Of a stretch of DNA of 64,000 nucleotides, positions 17,474-26,326 are shown piece by piece. How positions within the stretch are numbered: the first letter of the stretch is position 1; every line of letters begins with the position of its first letter. The DNA is from Deinococcus sp. QL22 (GTDB taxonomy: Bacteria > Deinococcota > Deinococci > Deinococcales > Deinococcaceae): contig NZ_CP097149.1 of NCBI RefSeq assembly GCF_023370075.1, positions 1,512,501 through 1,576,500 on the forward strand, given 5' to 3'. A program made the position numbers and the translations under genes. The notes beneath the pieces were generated by a model, which was not told the origin of the DNA, did not search any database, and saw only the letters and a program-made list of their open reading frames with translations.

Positions 17474-17511
17474 CACCCTTAGACCCGCCCCCACAAGCGA
17501 GGTGAACCAAC

Positions 17512-18324
17512 ATTCCCCAAATTCAAACAATCCAAATTCCAGAAACACAGACCCTAGAAGCCCACGCCCTCCACGTCCGGGCCGGAACCTTTGCCGCCGT
17601 GCAGGACGTAAGTGCCAGCTTTCCGGCGGGCGTGTTTACCGCTGTTATCGGCCCCAACGGTGCGGGCAAAAGTACCCTGCTGCGGGCCTTGCTGGGCCTC
17701 AGTCCCCCCGAACGCGGTGAAGTGCGCTTGCTGGGGCGCAGGTTGCAAGATTGGCCCCGGTCTGAGCGGGCACGCACGTTGGCGTATCTGGCTCAGGGTG
17801 AAGGCTTGCCCGATACGACGCTGGTGCGCGACGTGGTGGCGCTGGGCCGGGGCGCGGGCGCGTGGCGCTGGGGTCTGATTCCCACCCGTCCGTGGACAGA
17901 GGCCGACGAATCCGCCGTGACCGACGCCCTGACCCGCACCGATACCCTCCGGTTCGAACACCGCCGCGTGTCGGAATTGTCGGGCGGCGAACGGCAACGG
18001 GTGTCTTTGGCACGGGCGCTGGCCTCGCACCCCACCTTCCTGCTGCTCGATGAGCCCACCAATCACCTGGATTTGGCCTACGCGCTGGACGTGATTCGCT
18101 ACGTGCGCTGTGAGGTGGCCGGGGGCCTGGGCGTGGTGGCCGTGCTGCACGACCTAAATCTTGCGGCCCGCGCCGACGCTTTGGTGTTGCTGCATCAGGG
18201 CCGTGTGCTCGCGGCAGGATCGCCCGAAGAAGTGCTGACGCCCGCGCTGCTTCACACGGCCTACGGCATTCACGCGCAGATCATCCGGCACGATGGGCGG
18301 CTGGTGGTGCTGCCGCAGGAATAA
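17512..18324 (+). CDS. ABC transporter ATP-binding protein, probably cobalamin uptake (BtuD-like)
   Basis: Cytoplasmic ATPase with Walker A GPNGAGKST, Q-loop AYLAQGEG, signature LSGGERQRVSLARAL, Walker B FLLLDEPTNHLD and switch His in VLHDLNLAA. It very likely powers the permease encoded divergently next door. The first ordinary start codon in frame, GTG at 17599, would leave only 18 residues before Walker A and lose the first strand. The frame is open from 17506, and ATT at 17512 has GAGGTG at a spacing of seven bases, so ATT initiation is proposed (270 residues). The reading frame is certain and the start is not. It is not downstream of the riboswitch. Confidence 0.88.
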   Translation: MPQIQTIQIPETQTLEAHALHVRAGTFAAVQDVSASFPAGVFTAVIGPNGAGKSTLLRALLGLSPPERGEVRLLGRRLQDWPRSERARTLAYLAQGEGLPDTTLVRDVVALGRGAGAWRWGLIPTRPWTEADESAVTDALTRTDTLRFEHRRVSELSGGERQRVSLARALASHPTFLLLDEPTNHLDLAYALDVIRYVRCEVAGGLGVVAVLHDLNLAARADALVLLHQGRVLAAGSPEEVLTPALLHTAYGIHAQIIRHDGRLVVLPQE

Positions 18325-18467
18325 GCATGACGTGTAGTCGCCCCACCACATATAAATAACCGATAGACTAGATAGATGCGCTTCGTTCATAGGATGGTAC
18401 TGGTTTTTGGGCTAGTGCCCCTCTCCGCTTGTGGTCTTCTCGGCCCACCTCAGCCCTGGGAGGGAAG

Positions 18468-19734
18468 CTGACGGCCTGACACAATTTATGAGGGAGAGCG
18501 AAATCTGAGCACCCAGCCGCCTTCTAAAGCGTCCACAGAACTGACATGCGATTTCTTGCGACGTCCGGGAGGCGCCGGATCGGCGCCTCCTTGGAGCGTC
18601 AGGCGGTTGAGTACTGCCTGCCCCCGGCTCAGCGCGAAGTGGACGCCGCGTAAACCAAGTTTCAAATAGCTCAGGGCGCGGTTCCAATGGGGATCAATGG
18701 TTCTGCGCACACCCTGCTGCACGAGCTGGAGTCCTTCGGAGACGAGCAGGAGCGTGGCCACAGAGATCACCAGGATCAGGCGTTCGAGGCTGGCGGCATC
18801 ACGCAGTTTGGAGTCCTCCAGACCGAAGAGGCCACTCTTATCATCCAAGAATCCTTCCTCTATTTGGAAGCGCTCGCCGTACTCAGCAAACGTTGCACGA
18901 CTGGTGGGTTCATCGCTCACCACCTGCCACTGCTCTGGGCCGTCCGTGGACGGCCCGAAACCATGCACCGGCCCAAATCGGTGTCCGGTGATCGTGACGT
19001 TGTGGAAGCAGCGCGTTTCGCGCGCTGCGAGTTTGATTTCCCGATGGTGCAGACCCGTTGCCCGTCTGGAGCGGCCAGAATCAGGCTCGATTTGATGCGG
19101 ATGCGGAAGTGCCATCCGCAGACGCGGAGCCAGCCCATCAAGGCCGTGTCGCAAAACCCCGATCCGCCAGGAGTCGAACATCGTGCAGCCCAAGAAAATC
19201 CAGCAGGCCTTTGACCTCGGCGAGGACAGGCAGGAGTTGTTCGGTGCCGACCTGAGCACTGGCATGCTCTAGGACGCGGGAGACGAGCGGTACCGCGCGT
19301 CCCCGGTAGAGGACGGCCACCCGGATCAGACAGAAGCGTCCGAACAGGATGCTGGTGTCCAGCGCCAGCGTCAGGGAATGCGGGCCCCAATCCCGCAAGG
19401 CTCGGGTAATCAGGGGGCCATACACACTGCCAGGGGCGATGGCTGGATTCTCCAGCCACCGTCGGCAGCGACGTTCGGTGCTCTGGGCGACCGTGGCCTG
19501 GGAGTGGATGTGCGGCAGCCAGGAGGGAATGGAAACGCTCTGGGACAGCACCAAGCCGCTGACCATCCAGGCCAGCGTACGGGCGTTGCGGACGTCGTTC
19601 CACAGGGCGGGGTGGAGGTGGGGCAGGATCGCTTGGTACAGTCGGGGGGCGTCCCCGGTGGCATTTTCGGTCTTCACAAACAGAAAGTGTCCCCTACCGG
19701 GGACGCTTTCTCATAAATTGTGTCAGGCCATCAG
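18468..19734. mobile_element. IS4-family insertion sequence, 1267 bp, with 10-bp target duplication
   Basis: The ends are 25-bp terminal inverted repeats with one mismatch, each containing GGCCTGACACAATTTATGAG (left 18468-18492, right 19710-19734). The flanking direct repeat GGGAGGGAAG occurs at 18458-18467 and 19735-19744. One transposase gene on the minus strand fills it. Length, duplication size and the YREK motif fit the IS4 family. The exact duplication suggests a fairly recent insertion, although the transposase is frameshifted. Confidence 0.95.
18486..19677 (-). pseudogene. IS4-family transposase with two frameshifts
   Basis: Three frames join into one DDE transposase. The N-terminal part from ATG 19677 runs to LLADRGFA, containing the first catalytic Asp region ([11 protein letters not shown]) and the second Asp (LADRGF). 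A one-base deletion near 19150 moves the frame to [21 protein letters not shown] second loss near 19045 moves it to [12 protein letters not shown], which ends at 18486. The final part has the Y-(2)-R-(3)-E-(6)-K signature as [15 protein letters not shown], with the catalytic Glu. All catalytic residues survive, so restoring two bases would give about 395 residues. Programmed frameshifting is unlikely because neither site looks slippery. Confidence 0.88.
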
Positions 19735-20128
19735 GGGAGGGAAGTTCACTTTCTCTTGAAAATCAAGAAGCGACTATGGAGGGATATCCTCAAAGCAACT
19801 GTTTAGGCGGGATGGATGCAACTATTACCAGCCGTGGTCAGACTGAGACAAGTGGCCTAATTTATCCAAGACAAGAGTGGCATTCTAAAACGACAGTGTT
19901 TTACAAAAGAGTGACCTTCCAAGTGGAAGTCAATTGCTATGCTCTCTCTGGCGAAATCTTAGACCATTGGATATTTGAAGATACCCCTCCAATCGCTAAG
20001 TTTGGGCTAGATAGTATCGAATGGTTTGCGCCAATTATTTACAATAAGTACTGGGATTACAATCAATCCAGCTGTAACCCTCGCTCTCCAAAAAGTATGA
20101 TGTGCATGATCAAAGATCTATCTTAGAC

Positions 20129-21013
20129 CTACCCCTGCACCGCCCGCCAACGTCCCAACCACGTGCCCCCGAACACATGCACGATCAGGCCCACGAACAC
20201 CAACGCCGCGCCCAACAGTTTTAATGGCGGGAAGGTTTCCTGAAAATACAGGGCGCTGCTGACCATGCCGAACACGGGCACCAACAAGGACAGCGGCGCG
20301 ACCCGGCTGGCCCCGTGTTGCTGAATCAGCCAGTTCCAGATGCCGAAGCCCAGCACGGTGTTGAAATAACCCATAAAGGCCACCGCCAGCCAGAAGCCAG
20401 GGCCGCTGCTGGTCAGGGTGCGCCCTACTGCGTCCCAACCGCTGGTCATGCCTGCCAGTAGCGTCAGGGGAAGGGGCGGAATCAGCGCCGACCAGACCAC
20501 CAGACTCAGCATGTTGGCATTGCCCGCCGACCTGACCAGAATGTTGCTGACGGCCCAGCCGCCCGCCGCGACCAGCACCAGTCCGAACCCGATGGGGCTG
20601 GTCTGGTGGTCGGCCAGCAGACCAATGACGCCCATGCCCGCAAAGGCCAGCGCCATCCCCACCACCTGATTTGCGCCCAGCCGCTCGCGCAAGAGGGCTG
20701 CCGCCAGCAGCGCAGTAAAGAAGGCCTGCATCTGCATGAGGAGGCTGGCCAGGCCCGCGCTCATGCCCAACTGAATGGCGAGATACAGCAGCCCGAACTG
20801 CACCACACCCACCGCCAGGCCGTAGCCCACCAGCAGTTGCCAACGCATTACCGGGCGCGGAATGAAGAACACGGCGGGCAACGCGGCCAACGCAAAACGC
20901 AGCGCGGCCACCAGCAGCGGCGGGGCGTCGGTGACGCTGAGCTTGATCACCACAAAATTGACGCCCCAGATGAAGGTAATCAGCAGGGCCAACAGCAGGC
21001 TTCGGAGCGGCAT
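20129..21013 (-). CDS. EamA/DMT superfamily transporter
   Basis: A 294-residue inner-membrane protein with about ten hydrophobic helices arranged as two EamA repeats, typical of drug/metabolite transporters. The start MPLRSLLLALLITFIWGVNF with the WGVNFV pattern is characteristic, and PVFGMVSSALYFQE marks the second repeat. Such carriers usually export amino acids or metabolites; the substrate cannot be read from sequence. It converges with the IS-split lipoprotein, the two stop codons being two bases apart, so there is no room for a separate terminator between them. Confidence 0.9.
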   Translation of the reverse strand: MPLRSLLLALLITFIWGVNFVVIKLSVTDAPPLLVAALRFALAALPAVFFIPRPVMRWQLLVGYGLAVGVVQFGLLYLAIQLGMSAGLASLLMQMQAFFTALLAAALLRERLGANQVVGMALAFAGMGVIGLLADHQTSPIGFGLVLVAAGGWAVSNILVRSAGNANMLSLVVWSALIPPLPLTLLAGMTSGWDAVGRTLTSSGPGFWLAVAFMGYFNTVLGFGIWNWLIQQHGASRVAPLSLLVPVFGMVSSALYFQETFPPLKLLGAALVFVGLIVHVFGGTWLGRWRAVQG

Positions 21014-21046
21014 TACCCCAATCTACCCGCCGCATAAGCAATTGCG

Positions 21047-21180
21047 ATGATTTGCGAGAATCATCCGAGCGGACTGGAACAGCTGTGCAGCAGAGCGAGT
21101 GGCAGAGAGTACGGGCTGGCGGCGATGGACGACCCTATCGGTGTCTTTGCGAATGTTCGGGAATCAGAGCCAGTCTGTAT
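21047..21180 (+). repeat. imperfect intergenic repeat, partner of 45103-45250
   Basis: Shares ATTGCGATGA, the GAGCGG region, CGGTGTCT-TGCG and AGAGCCAGT with the sequence at 45103-45250 in the same order. It lies between the EamA start and the 2Fe-2S gene, with no gene inside. Confidence 0.45.
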
Positions 21181-21236
21181 GAGATTGGAATGGAGCAGGC
21201 CAATGTTGTGCGCTTTGGTCTGTAGCCTGTACGCCT

Positions 21237-21593
21237 ATGTCTGGTTCCTCTGCGTCCGGCCCCCTTTATTTTTCTACGCGTGGACACCTGCTGGTCTGTC
21301 AGGGCCAGAGTTGCCAGACGCGAGGCTCCGCGCTGCTGCACCGCGCCCTCTGGAACGCACTGGAGCGCGAATCGCTTGCTTATTACAAAAAGGGCGGCAG
21401 CCTGCGCCTCACCGAAAGCGGCTGCCTGGGCGCGTGCAGCTATGGCCCGACCCTGTGTGCCTACCGCACCAGGCCTGAAGGCGGCCTGGAAGAAGGCTGG
21501 TACGCCGCCACCGATTTGCCGCAAGCCCTGAGTGTGGCCCGCGCCATCCACGCAGGGGAGGCGTTGCCGGAAGGGGGAAAGTACGGGCCGTAG
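21237..21593 (+). CDS. thioredoxin-like [2Fe-2S] ferredoxin domain protein
   Basis: A 118-residue cytosolic protein of the thioredoxin-like ferredoxin type, in which four Cys bind a [2Fe-2S] cluster: LLVCQGQSCQTRG and ESGCLGACSYGP. These proteins shuttle electrons and are sometimes linked to cobalamin or chlorophyll pathway genes, but no such partner is adjacent. ATG at 21237 is the first start compatible with the fold. The isolated gene is flanked by repeats on both sides. Confidence 0.85.
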   Translation: MSGSSASGPLYFSTRGHLLVCQGQSCQTRGSALLHRALWNALERESLAYYKKGGSLRLTESGCLGACSYGPTLCAYRTRPEGGLEEGWYAATDLPQALSVARAIHAGEALPEGGKYGP

Positions 21594-21603
21594 GGCGTTG
21601 GGA

Positions 21604-21745
21604 TGGTGGTGGGGCGTCTAAGGGTCTGAAGGTCTCAGAAGGGCAAAGGGCAATCGCTGGCGCTCACTCACCCCTCTGCTGCGCAGTTCTGCGGGGCCCC
21701 AGCGCAGCAGCCGAACCTGCCCCACCCGGAGACCTCCGCCCCCAA
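21604..21745 (+). repeat. interspersed repeat (GTCTAAGGGTCT / CTCACTCACCCC family)
   Basis: Contains GGCGTCTAAGGGTCTGAAGG, GGGCAATCGCTGGCGCTCAC and CTCTGCTGCGCAGTTCTGCG, the last being close to a segment inside the large inverted repeat at 17183. It lies just upstream of the fur-like gene. Confidence 0.6.
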
Positions 21746-21794
21746 CCCACACCCCATTCCATTTCCGCCCGTCCCCATTTGCTATCCTCCCCCC

Positions 21795-22199
21795 ATGACG
21801 ATGGTGCGGCAAACTCGGCAGCGGCAGGCAGTGATCGAGGTTCTTCGGGCCTCGCGTGCCCACCCTGACGCCGCGTGGATTCATGGTCAGGTGCGGCAAT
21901 CGCTGCCCAGCGTGAGCCTCGGCACCGTGTACCGCACCCTCGACGCCCTTGTAAGAGACGGTGTGCTGCTGACCATCGAACGTGCTGGGCAGGCCACCCG
22001 CTACGACTACAAACATGGCGGCGAGTACCACCACCACGCGGTCTGCCGGGGCTGCGGCGCAATTTTTGATGTCGACGCGGCGGCCATTCCCAGCATTCCA
22101 GCGGCGGCCCTGCCCGCAGGCTTTGCCGTCACAGAAGTGCGGCTGGAATTTATGGGCATGTGTACGGCCTGCGCCGCCAAAGCCGCCTCAGACAACTAG
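21795..22199 (+). CDS. Fur/PerR-family transcriptional regulator
   Basis: A 134-residue metal-dependent repressor. An N-terminal winged helix (TRQRQAVIEVLRASRAHPDA to LGTVYRTLDALV) precedes the metal-binding and dimer domain with YHHHAVC, the first CxxC (CRGCGAIFDVD) and the second CxxC (CTACAAK). The His-rich HHHAVC box and the paired structural CxxC zinc site are typical. Specificity for iron, manganese, zinc or peroxide cannot be decided from these residues. It is a single-gene unit; no transporter is adjacent. Confidence 0.92.
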   Translation: MTMVRQTRQRQAVIEVLRASRAHPDAAWIHGQVRQSLPSVSLGTVYRTLDALVRDGVLLTIERAGQATRYDYKHGGEYHHHAVCRGCGAIFDVDAAAIPSIPAAALPAGFAVTEVRLEFMGMCTACAAKAASDN

Positions 22200-22397
22200 A
22201 AACAGATTTATTCCGCTGGGCTGCCCATTTGTCCCCACGCTGCCGCGCTAGCCTCAGCCCATGATCCGGATTCCGTTCAATTCCCCCACCTTTGGCACAT
22301 CACCAAGGGTGTGTCCATTTCCCGGAACCCGTCTCCCTCCCCATTTGCTTTGCTCAGATTCCAAGATCCCTGGTGAATCTGTTCCATCGGAATTTTC

Positions 22398-23087
22398 ATG
22401 AGTCTGCCGCTTTCCCCGGCTCCCCATGAATTTCCGTCTTACCGTATGGCGGAATTTCTGCCCGCTTTTTTGTTGGGCTGGGGATTGGGCGCGGCGCTGG
22501 TCTTTGGCGTGCGGGCGCTGGGCATGGCCTTGCTGCCCGATCCCTGTCAGGGCCATACGCTGCTGGCCCTCATCATGCCGCTGGTGCTGGGGCCGGGTGG
22601 ACTGGGCTTTACGGCCTTCAATTTCCGGCGGCCCAGACGGGCGGCGCTGGGGCTGGGGCTGGTGGTGGCCTCGCTGATGCCTGCGCTGTCGGTGGGGGCG
22701 CGGGATATCGGGGCATTGCGCGGTAGCGGGTGTGCGGGCGGCTACGTGGTGCTGTCGGCGTCGGGCGGCCCCACTGACCGCAGTTCGTCCATCAGCACCC
22801 TCAGCCTGCGTGTGGGCGAGTCGCGCACCCTCACGGGCCGGGTTGGCGGCTACACGCCCACCACGCATCCGGGCCTGTTTGCGCTGGCCGCCGACAGCAA
22901 CACCTCCGGTATCACGGTGGTCTTGCCCAAAACCCAGGTGCGGGCGGGCGAAGTGTTCCCGGTCACGGTCAGTATCAAAGCCGATACGGGCGTGAACAGC
23001 TACACGGTGGGCGTGCAGGCCCGCCAAATTGTGGACGGTAGATCGGTGGCGGCGGTGGGCACGCTGGAAGTCAACGCCCGGCCCTGA
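22398..23087 (+). CDS. membrane-anchored protein of unknown function
   Basis: A 229-residue protein. Three hydrophobic stretches lie in the first half (FLPAFLLGWGLGAALVFGV, LLALIMPLVLGPGGLGFTAF, AALGLGLVVASLMPALS). A hydrophilic beta-rich second half (LSLRVGESRTLTGRVGGYTP, VFPVTVSIKADTGVNSYTVG) is probably exported and resembles an immunoglobulin-like fold. No known domain is recognised. It is followed 66 bases later by marC on the same strand. A second ATG at 22446 (MAEFLPAF) could be the true start. Confidence 0.75.
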   Translation: MSLPLSPAPHEFPSYRMAEFLPAFLLGWGLGAALVFGVRALGMALLPDPCQGHTLLALIMPLVLGPGGLGFTAFNFRRPRRAALGLGLVVASLMPALSVGARDIGALRGSGCAGGYVVLSASGGPTDRSSSISTLSLRVGESRTLTGRVGGYTPTTHPGLFALAADSNTSGITVVLPKTQVRAGEVFPVTVSIKADTGVNSYTVGVQARQIVDGRSVAAVGTLEVNARP

Positions 23088-23153
23088 AATTCTGGTTGGC
23101 GTTCCCGGTTTGGGTGACGCTTCCGTGACGCCTGTAGGGGTACGCTACGGGGC

Positions 23154-23831
23154 GTGAATGTGGCCGAACTCTCCAGCATCAGTCTCCAAACCTTCCTGAC
23201 CATGCTGGTGGTCATGGATCCGATTGGCCTTGCCCCGATTTTTATTGGGCTGGCAGGCAACCGCCCTGCCTTCGAACGTCGGCGCGTGGCCCTCAAGGCG
23301 TCGGTGGTGGCGGGCATCATCATCTTGCTGTTCGGTCTGTTCGGGCGAGAACTGCTGGAGCATCTGGGCATCAGCCTCAGCGCGTTCCGGGTGGCGGGCG
23401 GCATTCTGCTGTTCCTGATTGCGCTGGACATGGTGTTTGCGCGGCCCAGCGGCTCCAAGGAAACGCCGGAAGAAGAACAGGAAGCCCAGGAACGTCAGGA
23501 CATCAGCGTGTTTCCGCTCGCCATTCCCCTGATCGCTGGCCCCGGAACCCTCGCCAGCATCATGATTCTCGCCAGCGACGCGCACGGCGACGGCATCCTG
23601 CTGGGCGCTGTTTTCCTGGTCACGTTCGGCGTGTTGCTGCTGTGTTACCTCGCCCTGCGCCTATCGGGCCAGATTGCCCGCGTGATCGGCCTGACCGGAG
23701 TCCATGTGGTCACGCGGGTGCTGGGCGTGCTGCTGGGCGCGTTGGCCGTGCAGTACGTGGCCGATGGGGTACTGGAATTTATGCGCGGCGGCCTGAAGGT
23801 GACAGGGCTGGGATTGCCGGGACTGGGTTAA
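23154..23831 (+). CDS. MarC family integral membrane protein
   Basis: A 225-residue protein with six hydrophobic segments and the MarC-family start ([20 protein letters not shown]), the [14 protein letters not shown] segment and the [20 protein letters not shown] signature. The function of the family is unsettled despite the historical link to multiple antibiotic resistance. The GTG start at 23154 places the first helix correctly. Confidence 0.9.
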   Translation: MNVAELSSISLQTFLTMLVVMDPIGLAPIFIGLAGNRPAFERRRVALKASVVAGIIILLFGLFGRELLEHLGISLSAFRVAGGILLFLIALDMVFARPSGSKETPEEEQEAQERQDISVFPLAIPLIAGPGTLASIMILASDAHGDGILLGAVFLVTFGVLLLCYLALRLSGQIARVIGLTGVHVVTRVLGVLLGALAVQYVADGVLEFMRGGLKVTGLGLPGLG

Positions 23832-23934
23832 TTGGTTTAAGTAGATGGGCCTGCTCTACCCACGCTTTCTGAAGACCAGATAGGCCACCGATAAGCCACC
23901 CGGCGCAACAATTGGCTTACAACGGGGCCGTATT

Positions 23935-24525
<591 letters not shown>

Positions 24526-24529
24526 GACA

Positions 24530-24665
24530 AACTCTGATCGAATCCCAAAACTACGGGATTCAATTTGAGCGGAGCGACTATGAGAAAGGACGAATTCCGG
24601 GAAATGGACGGACAGGCGGCACTTTCCTGACTGCACGGGAATCCTACGGAATTCGTAGAGGTGGA
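24530..24665. other. intergenic region with degenerate palindromes
   Basis: Contains the inverted pair GAATCCC/GGGATTC and the palindrome CTACGGAATTCGTAG, resembling the ACGGATTCCGT-type sequences near 17297 and 38067. The segment TTGAGCGGAGCGACTATGAG vaguely recalls the MITE core (GAGCGGAGCGAGTGAA). No gene is seen. Confidence 0.35.
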
Positions 24666-24703
24666 ACTTAGAACGTGGATCGTGGTTAAAAGTTGAACAG
24701 CAT

Positions 24704-24739
24704 GGAGGGGCAGACCAATTGGCTTGCCCCTCCGTTTTG
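24704..24739. terminator. terminator between convergent HNH and 2H-RdgB genes
   Basis: GGAGGGGCA pairs with TGCCCCTCC around a 12-base loop, followed on the plus strand by GTTTTGG. It could serve both convergent genes. Confidence 0.75.
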
Positions 24740-24773
24740 GGTTTGACCTTTCTACGATCTACCCACCACGTTC

Positions 24774-26240
24774 TTATTCCAGTCTCGTCACTTCCCGCTC
24801 CGGCTCTCCGCCCTTATGCGCTTCTATCAGCGCCGCCAACGCCCGGCCCCTGTGGCTGATGGCGCGTTTTTCGGCCACGCTCATTTCAGCCAGCGTGCGG
24901 GTTTCGCCGTCGGGCACGAACAGCGGATCGTAGCCGAAGCCGCCCTCACCGCGTGGGCCTTCCAGAATCACGCCCGGCACTTCTCCACGGTAAGACTCCA
25001 GATGGCCGTCCGGGTAGGCCAAAATGACCACGCTCACAAATTTGGCGCGGCGGTTGGATTTTCCGCGCAGGCGCTCCAGCAGATACATGTTGCGGTCTAG
25101 GTCGGTGGGTCGGTTGCCGTAGCGGGCCGAGTACACGCCCGGCTCGCCGCCGAGGACTTCCACTTCCAGGCCCGAATCGTCGGCCAGCGCGGTGCGATTC
25201 ATCGTAATGGCGGCGGCGCAGGCTTTCATGGCGGCGTTTTCTTCGTAGGTCACGCCAGTTTCTTCGGGCATCGGAAAGGCTCCCATGTCGTCCAGTTGCC
25301 AGTTCAGGTCGCCCAGAGCTTCTTCTATTTCGCGGACTTTTCCGGCGTTACCAGTCGCCACCACGATTCGTTTGCGGGTAGGGCCAGTGTTGGTGGTGCT
25401 GTCGTTCATCATCTCTCCGAGTGTAGGCGAGGCCGCTGCCCCTGCGCGTGAAGTTTCGTGATCCATGCCCGCCAATGCTGCTGCCCCCATCAGGGGGCCT
25501 ACCAGTGGAATGTCGGCCCGCACGCGCCACCGCTGCTCGCCCGCCCGCCGCTCGAACAGGGTCACGCCCGCGTAGCTCTGGGTCTGAAAAGGACTCATCC
25601 GAGCTTCCAGTTCATGCCGCATACGCTCGGGGTCGTGGCCGCTGTAGGGCTGCGCCAGCGTAAAGTGCGGTTGCCAGGAATCCAGTCCACGCGGGGTGTG
25701 CAGCAGTTCCATCCGGGCCTGCTCGTGCGGGCGGGAATATTTGCCTTCGCGCACTTCCCAGTCAAACGGCGAGGCACTCACGTAGGGCGCGAGGCGGGCC
25801 GATAAGAGGGTGTGCAGCACGGTCAGGGCAGGGCTGGCATTCAGGCGCTGCACCCAGACTTTGCCGTCTTCCCATTCCTCCACCCGCCCCCCCGACAGGC
25901 CCAAAAATGCCCCCGGCGTCAGGCAGGCCACGCACGCCCGCACCTCGGCTTCTATTTGGGGCCAGTTGGCGGGGTCGGTGCTAAACGCCTCGGTCACTGT
26001 CAGATGAAAGCCGTAGGGAGAGGCATCGGTTTGCCATTCCGGACGCATAAATTCAGGCATCGGCACCGTCTGGCCCGCCCGCACGTCGTATCCCAGCAGC
26101 CCTGACCCCACCCGGTACAGGTCGCTGACTGCCGGGGGGCACAGGTACACGGCAAATTTCGTTTCCTGATCGGGGTGGCCGAGGAGTATGGGTGGGGGCG
26201 GGCCAGACGGTTGAGTTCCGGCTGAAGCTGAATCGGACAT
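24774..26240 (-). CDS. fusion of a 2H-phosphoesterase (DUF1045-like) domain and XTP/dITP diphosphatase RdgB
   Basis: One open frame of 488 residues. The first about 250 residues resemble DUF1045/2H phosphoesterases: KFAVYLCPPAVSDLYRVGS plus two H-x-T motifs, FHLTV (His79) and PHFTL (His192), the catalytic pair of the 2H fold. After a Ser/Thr/Gly linker, residues 290-488 are RdgB/HAM1: VVATGNAGKVREIEEAL, ALADDSGLEVEVLGGEPGVY, GGFGYDPLF, KRAISHRGRAL. RdgB removes dITP and XTP from the nucleotide pool. An internal ATG (residue 278, base 25409) with GGAGA upstream could give RdgB alone. The gene lies 86 bases after pnkp on the same strand. Confidence 0.9.
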   Translation of the reverse strand: MSDSASAGTQPSGPPPPILLGHPDQETKFAVYLCPPAVSDLYRVGSGLLGYDVRAGQTVPMPEFMRPEWQTDASPYGFHLTVTEAFSTDPANWPQIEAEVRACVACLTPGAFLGLSGGRVEEWEDGKVWVQRLNASPALTVLHTLLSARLAPYVSASPFDWEVREGKYSRPHEQARMELLHTPRGLDSWQPHFTLAQPYSGHDPERMRHELEARMSPFQTQSYAGVTLFERRAGEQRWRVRADIPLVGPLMGAAALAGMDHETSRAGAAASPTLGEMMNDSTTNTGPTRKRIVVATGNAGKVREIEEALGDLNWQLDDMGAFPMPEETGVTYEENAAMKACAAAITMNRTALADDSGLEVEVLGGEPGVYSARYGNRPTDLDRNMYLLERLRGKSNRRAKFVSVVILAYPDGHLESYRGEVPGVILEGPRGEGGFGYDPLFVPDGETRTLAEMSVAEKRAISHRGRALAALIEAHKGGEPEREVTRLE

Positions 26241-26326
26241 GAAGAAAGTCTAACGTTCGGCTCTGACTAAATTGGGACGGCAGCCGTGTTGCGCCGGAAG
26301 TGTCCGAGCCCCAGTCGGGCCAAGCC

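Larger units (their letters stand above)
18376..20126 (+). pseudogene. small secreted lipoprotein gene interrupted by an insertion sequence
   Basis: The left fragment (18376-18467) encodes MRFVHRMVLVFGLVPLSACG, a lipoprotein signal peptide with lipobox LSAC. The right fragment (19745-20126) continues in the same frame (SLSLENQEATMEGYPQSNC to SMMCMIKDLS). Removing the IS and one copy of the 10-bp target duplication restores an open frame of 474 bases (157 residues), joined as WEG-S-SLS. The mature protein has several Cys (SNCLGG, NCYALS, SSCNPRS, MMCM), no known domain, and lower GC than its neighbours, suggesting recent acquisition. The product was probably anchored to the inner or outer membrane. 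It is now inactive unless the IS excises. Confidence 0.85.

Noticed and set aside
17502..17720. GTG-started frame overlapping the B12 ATPase start
   Set aside because: It shares the ribosome site but encodes low-complexity Pro/Arg/Asn sequence and ends within the ATPase gene; the ATPase frame is the real one.
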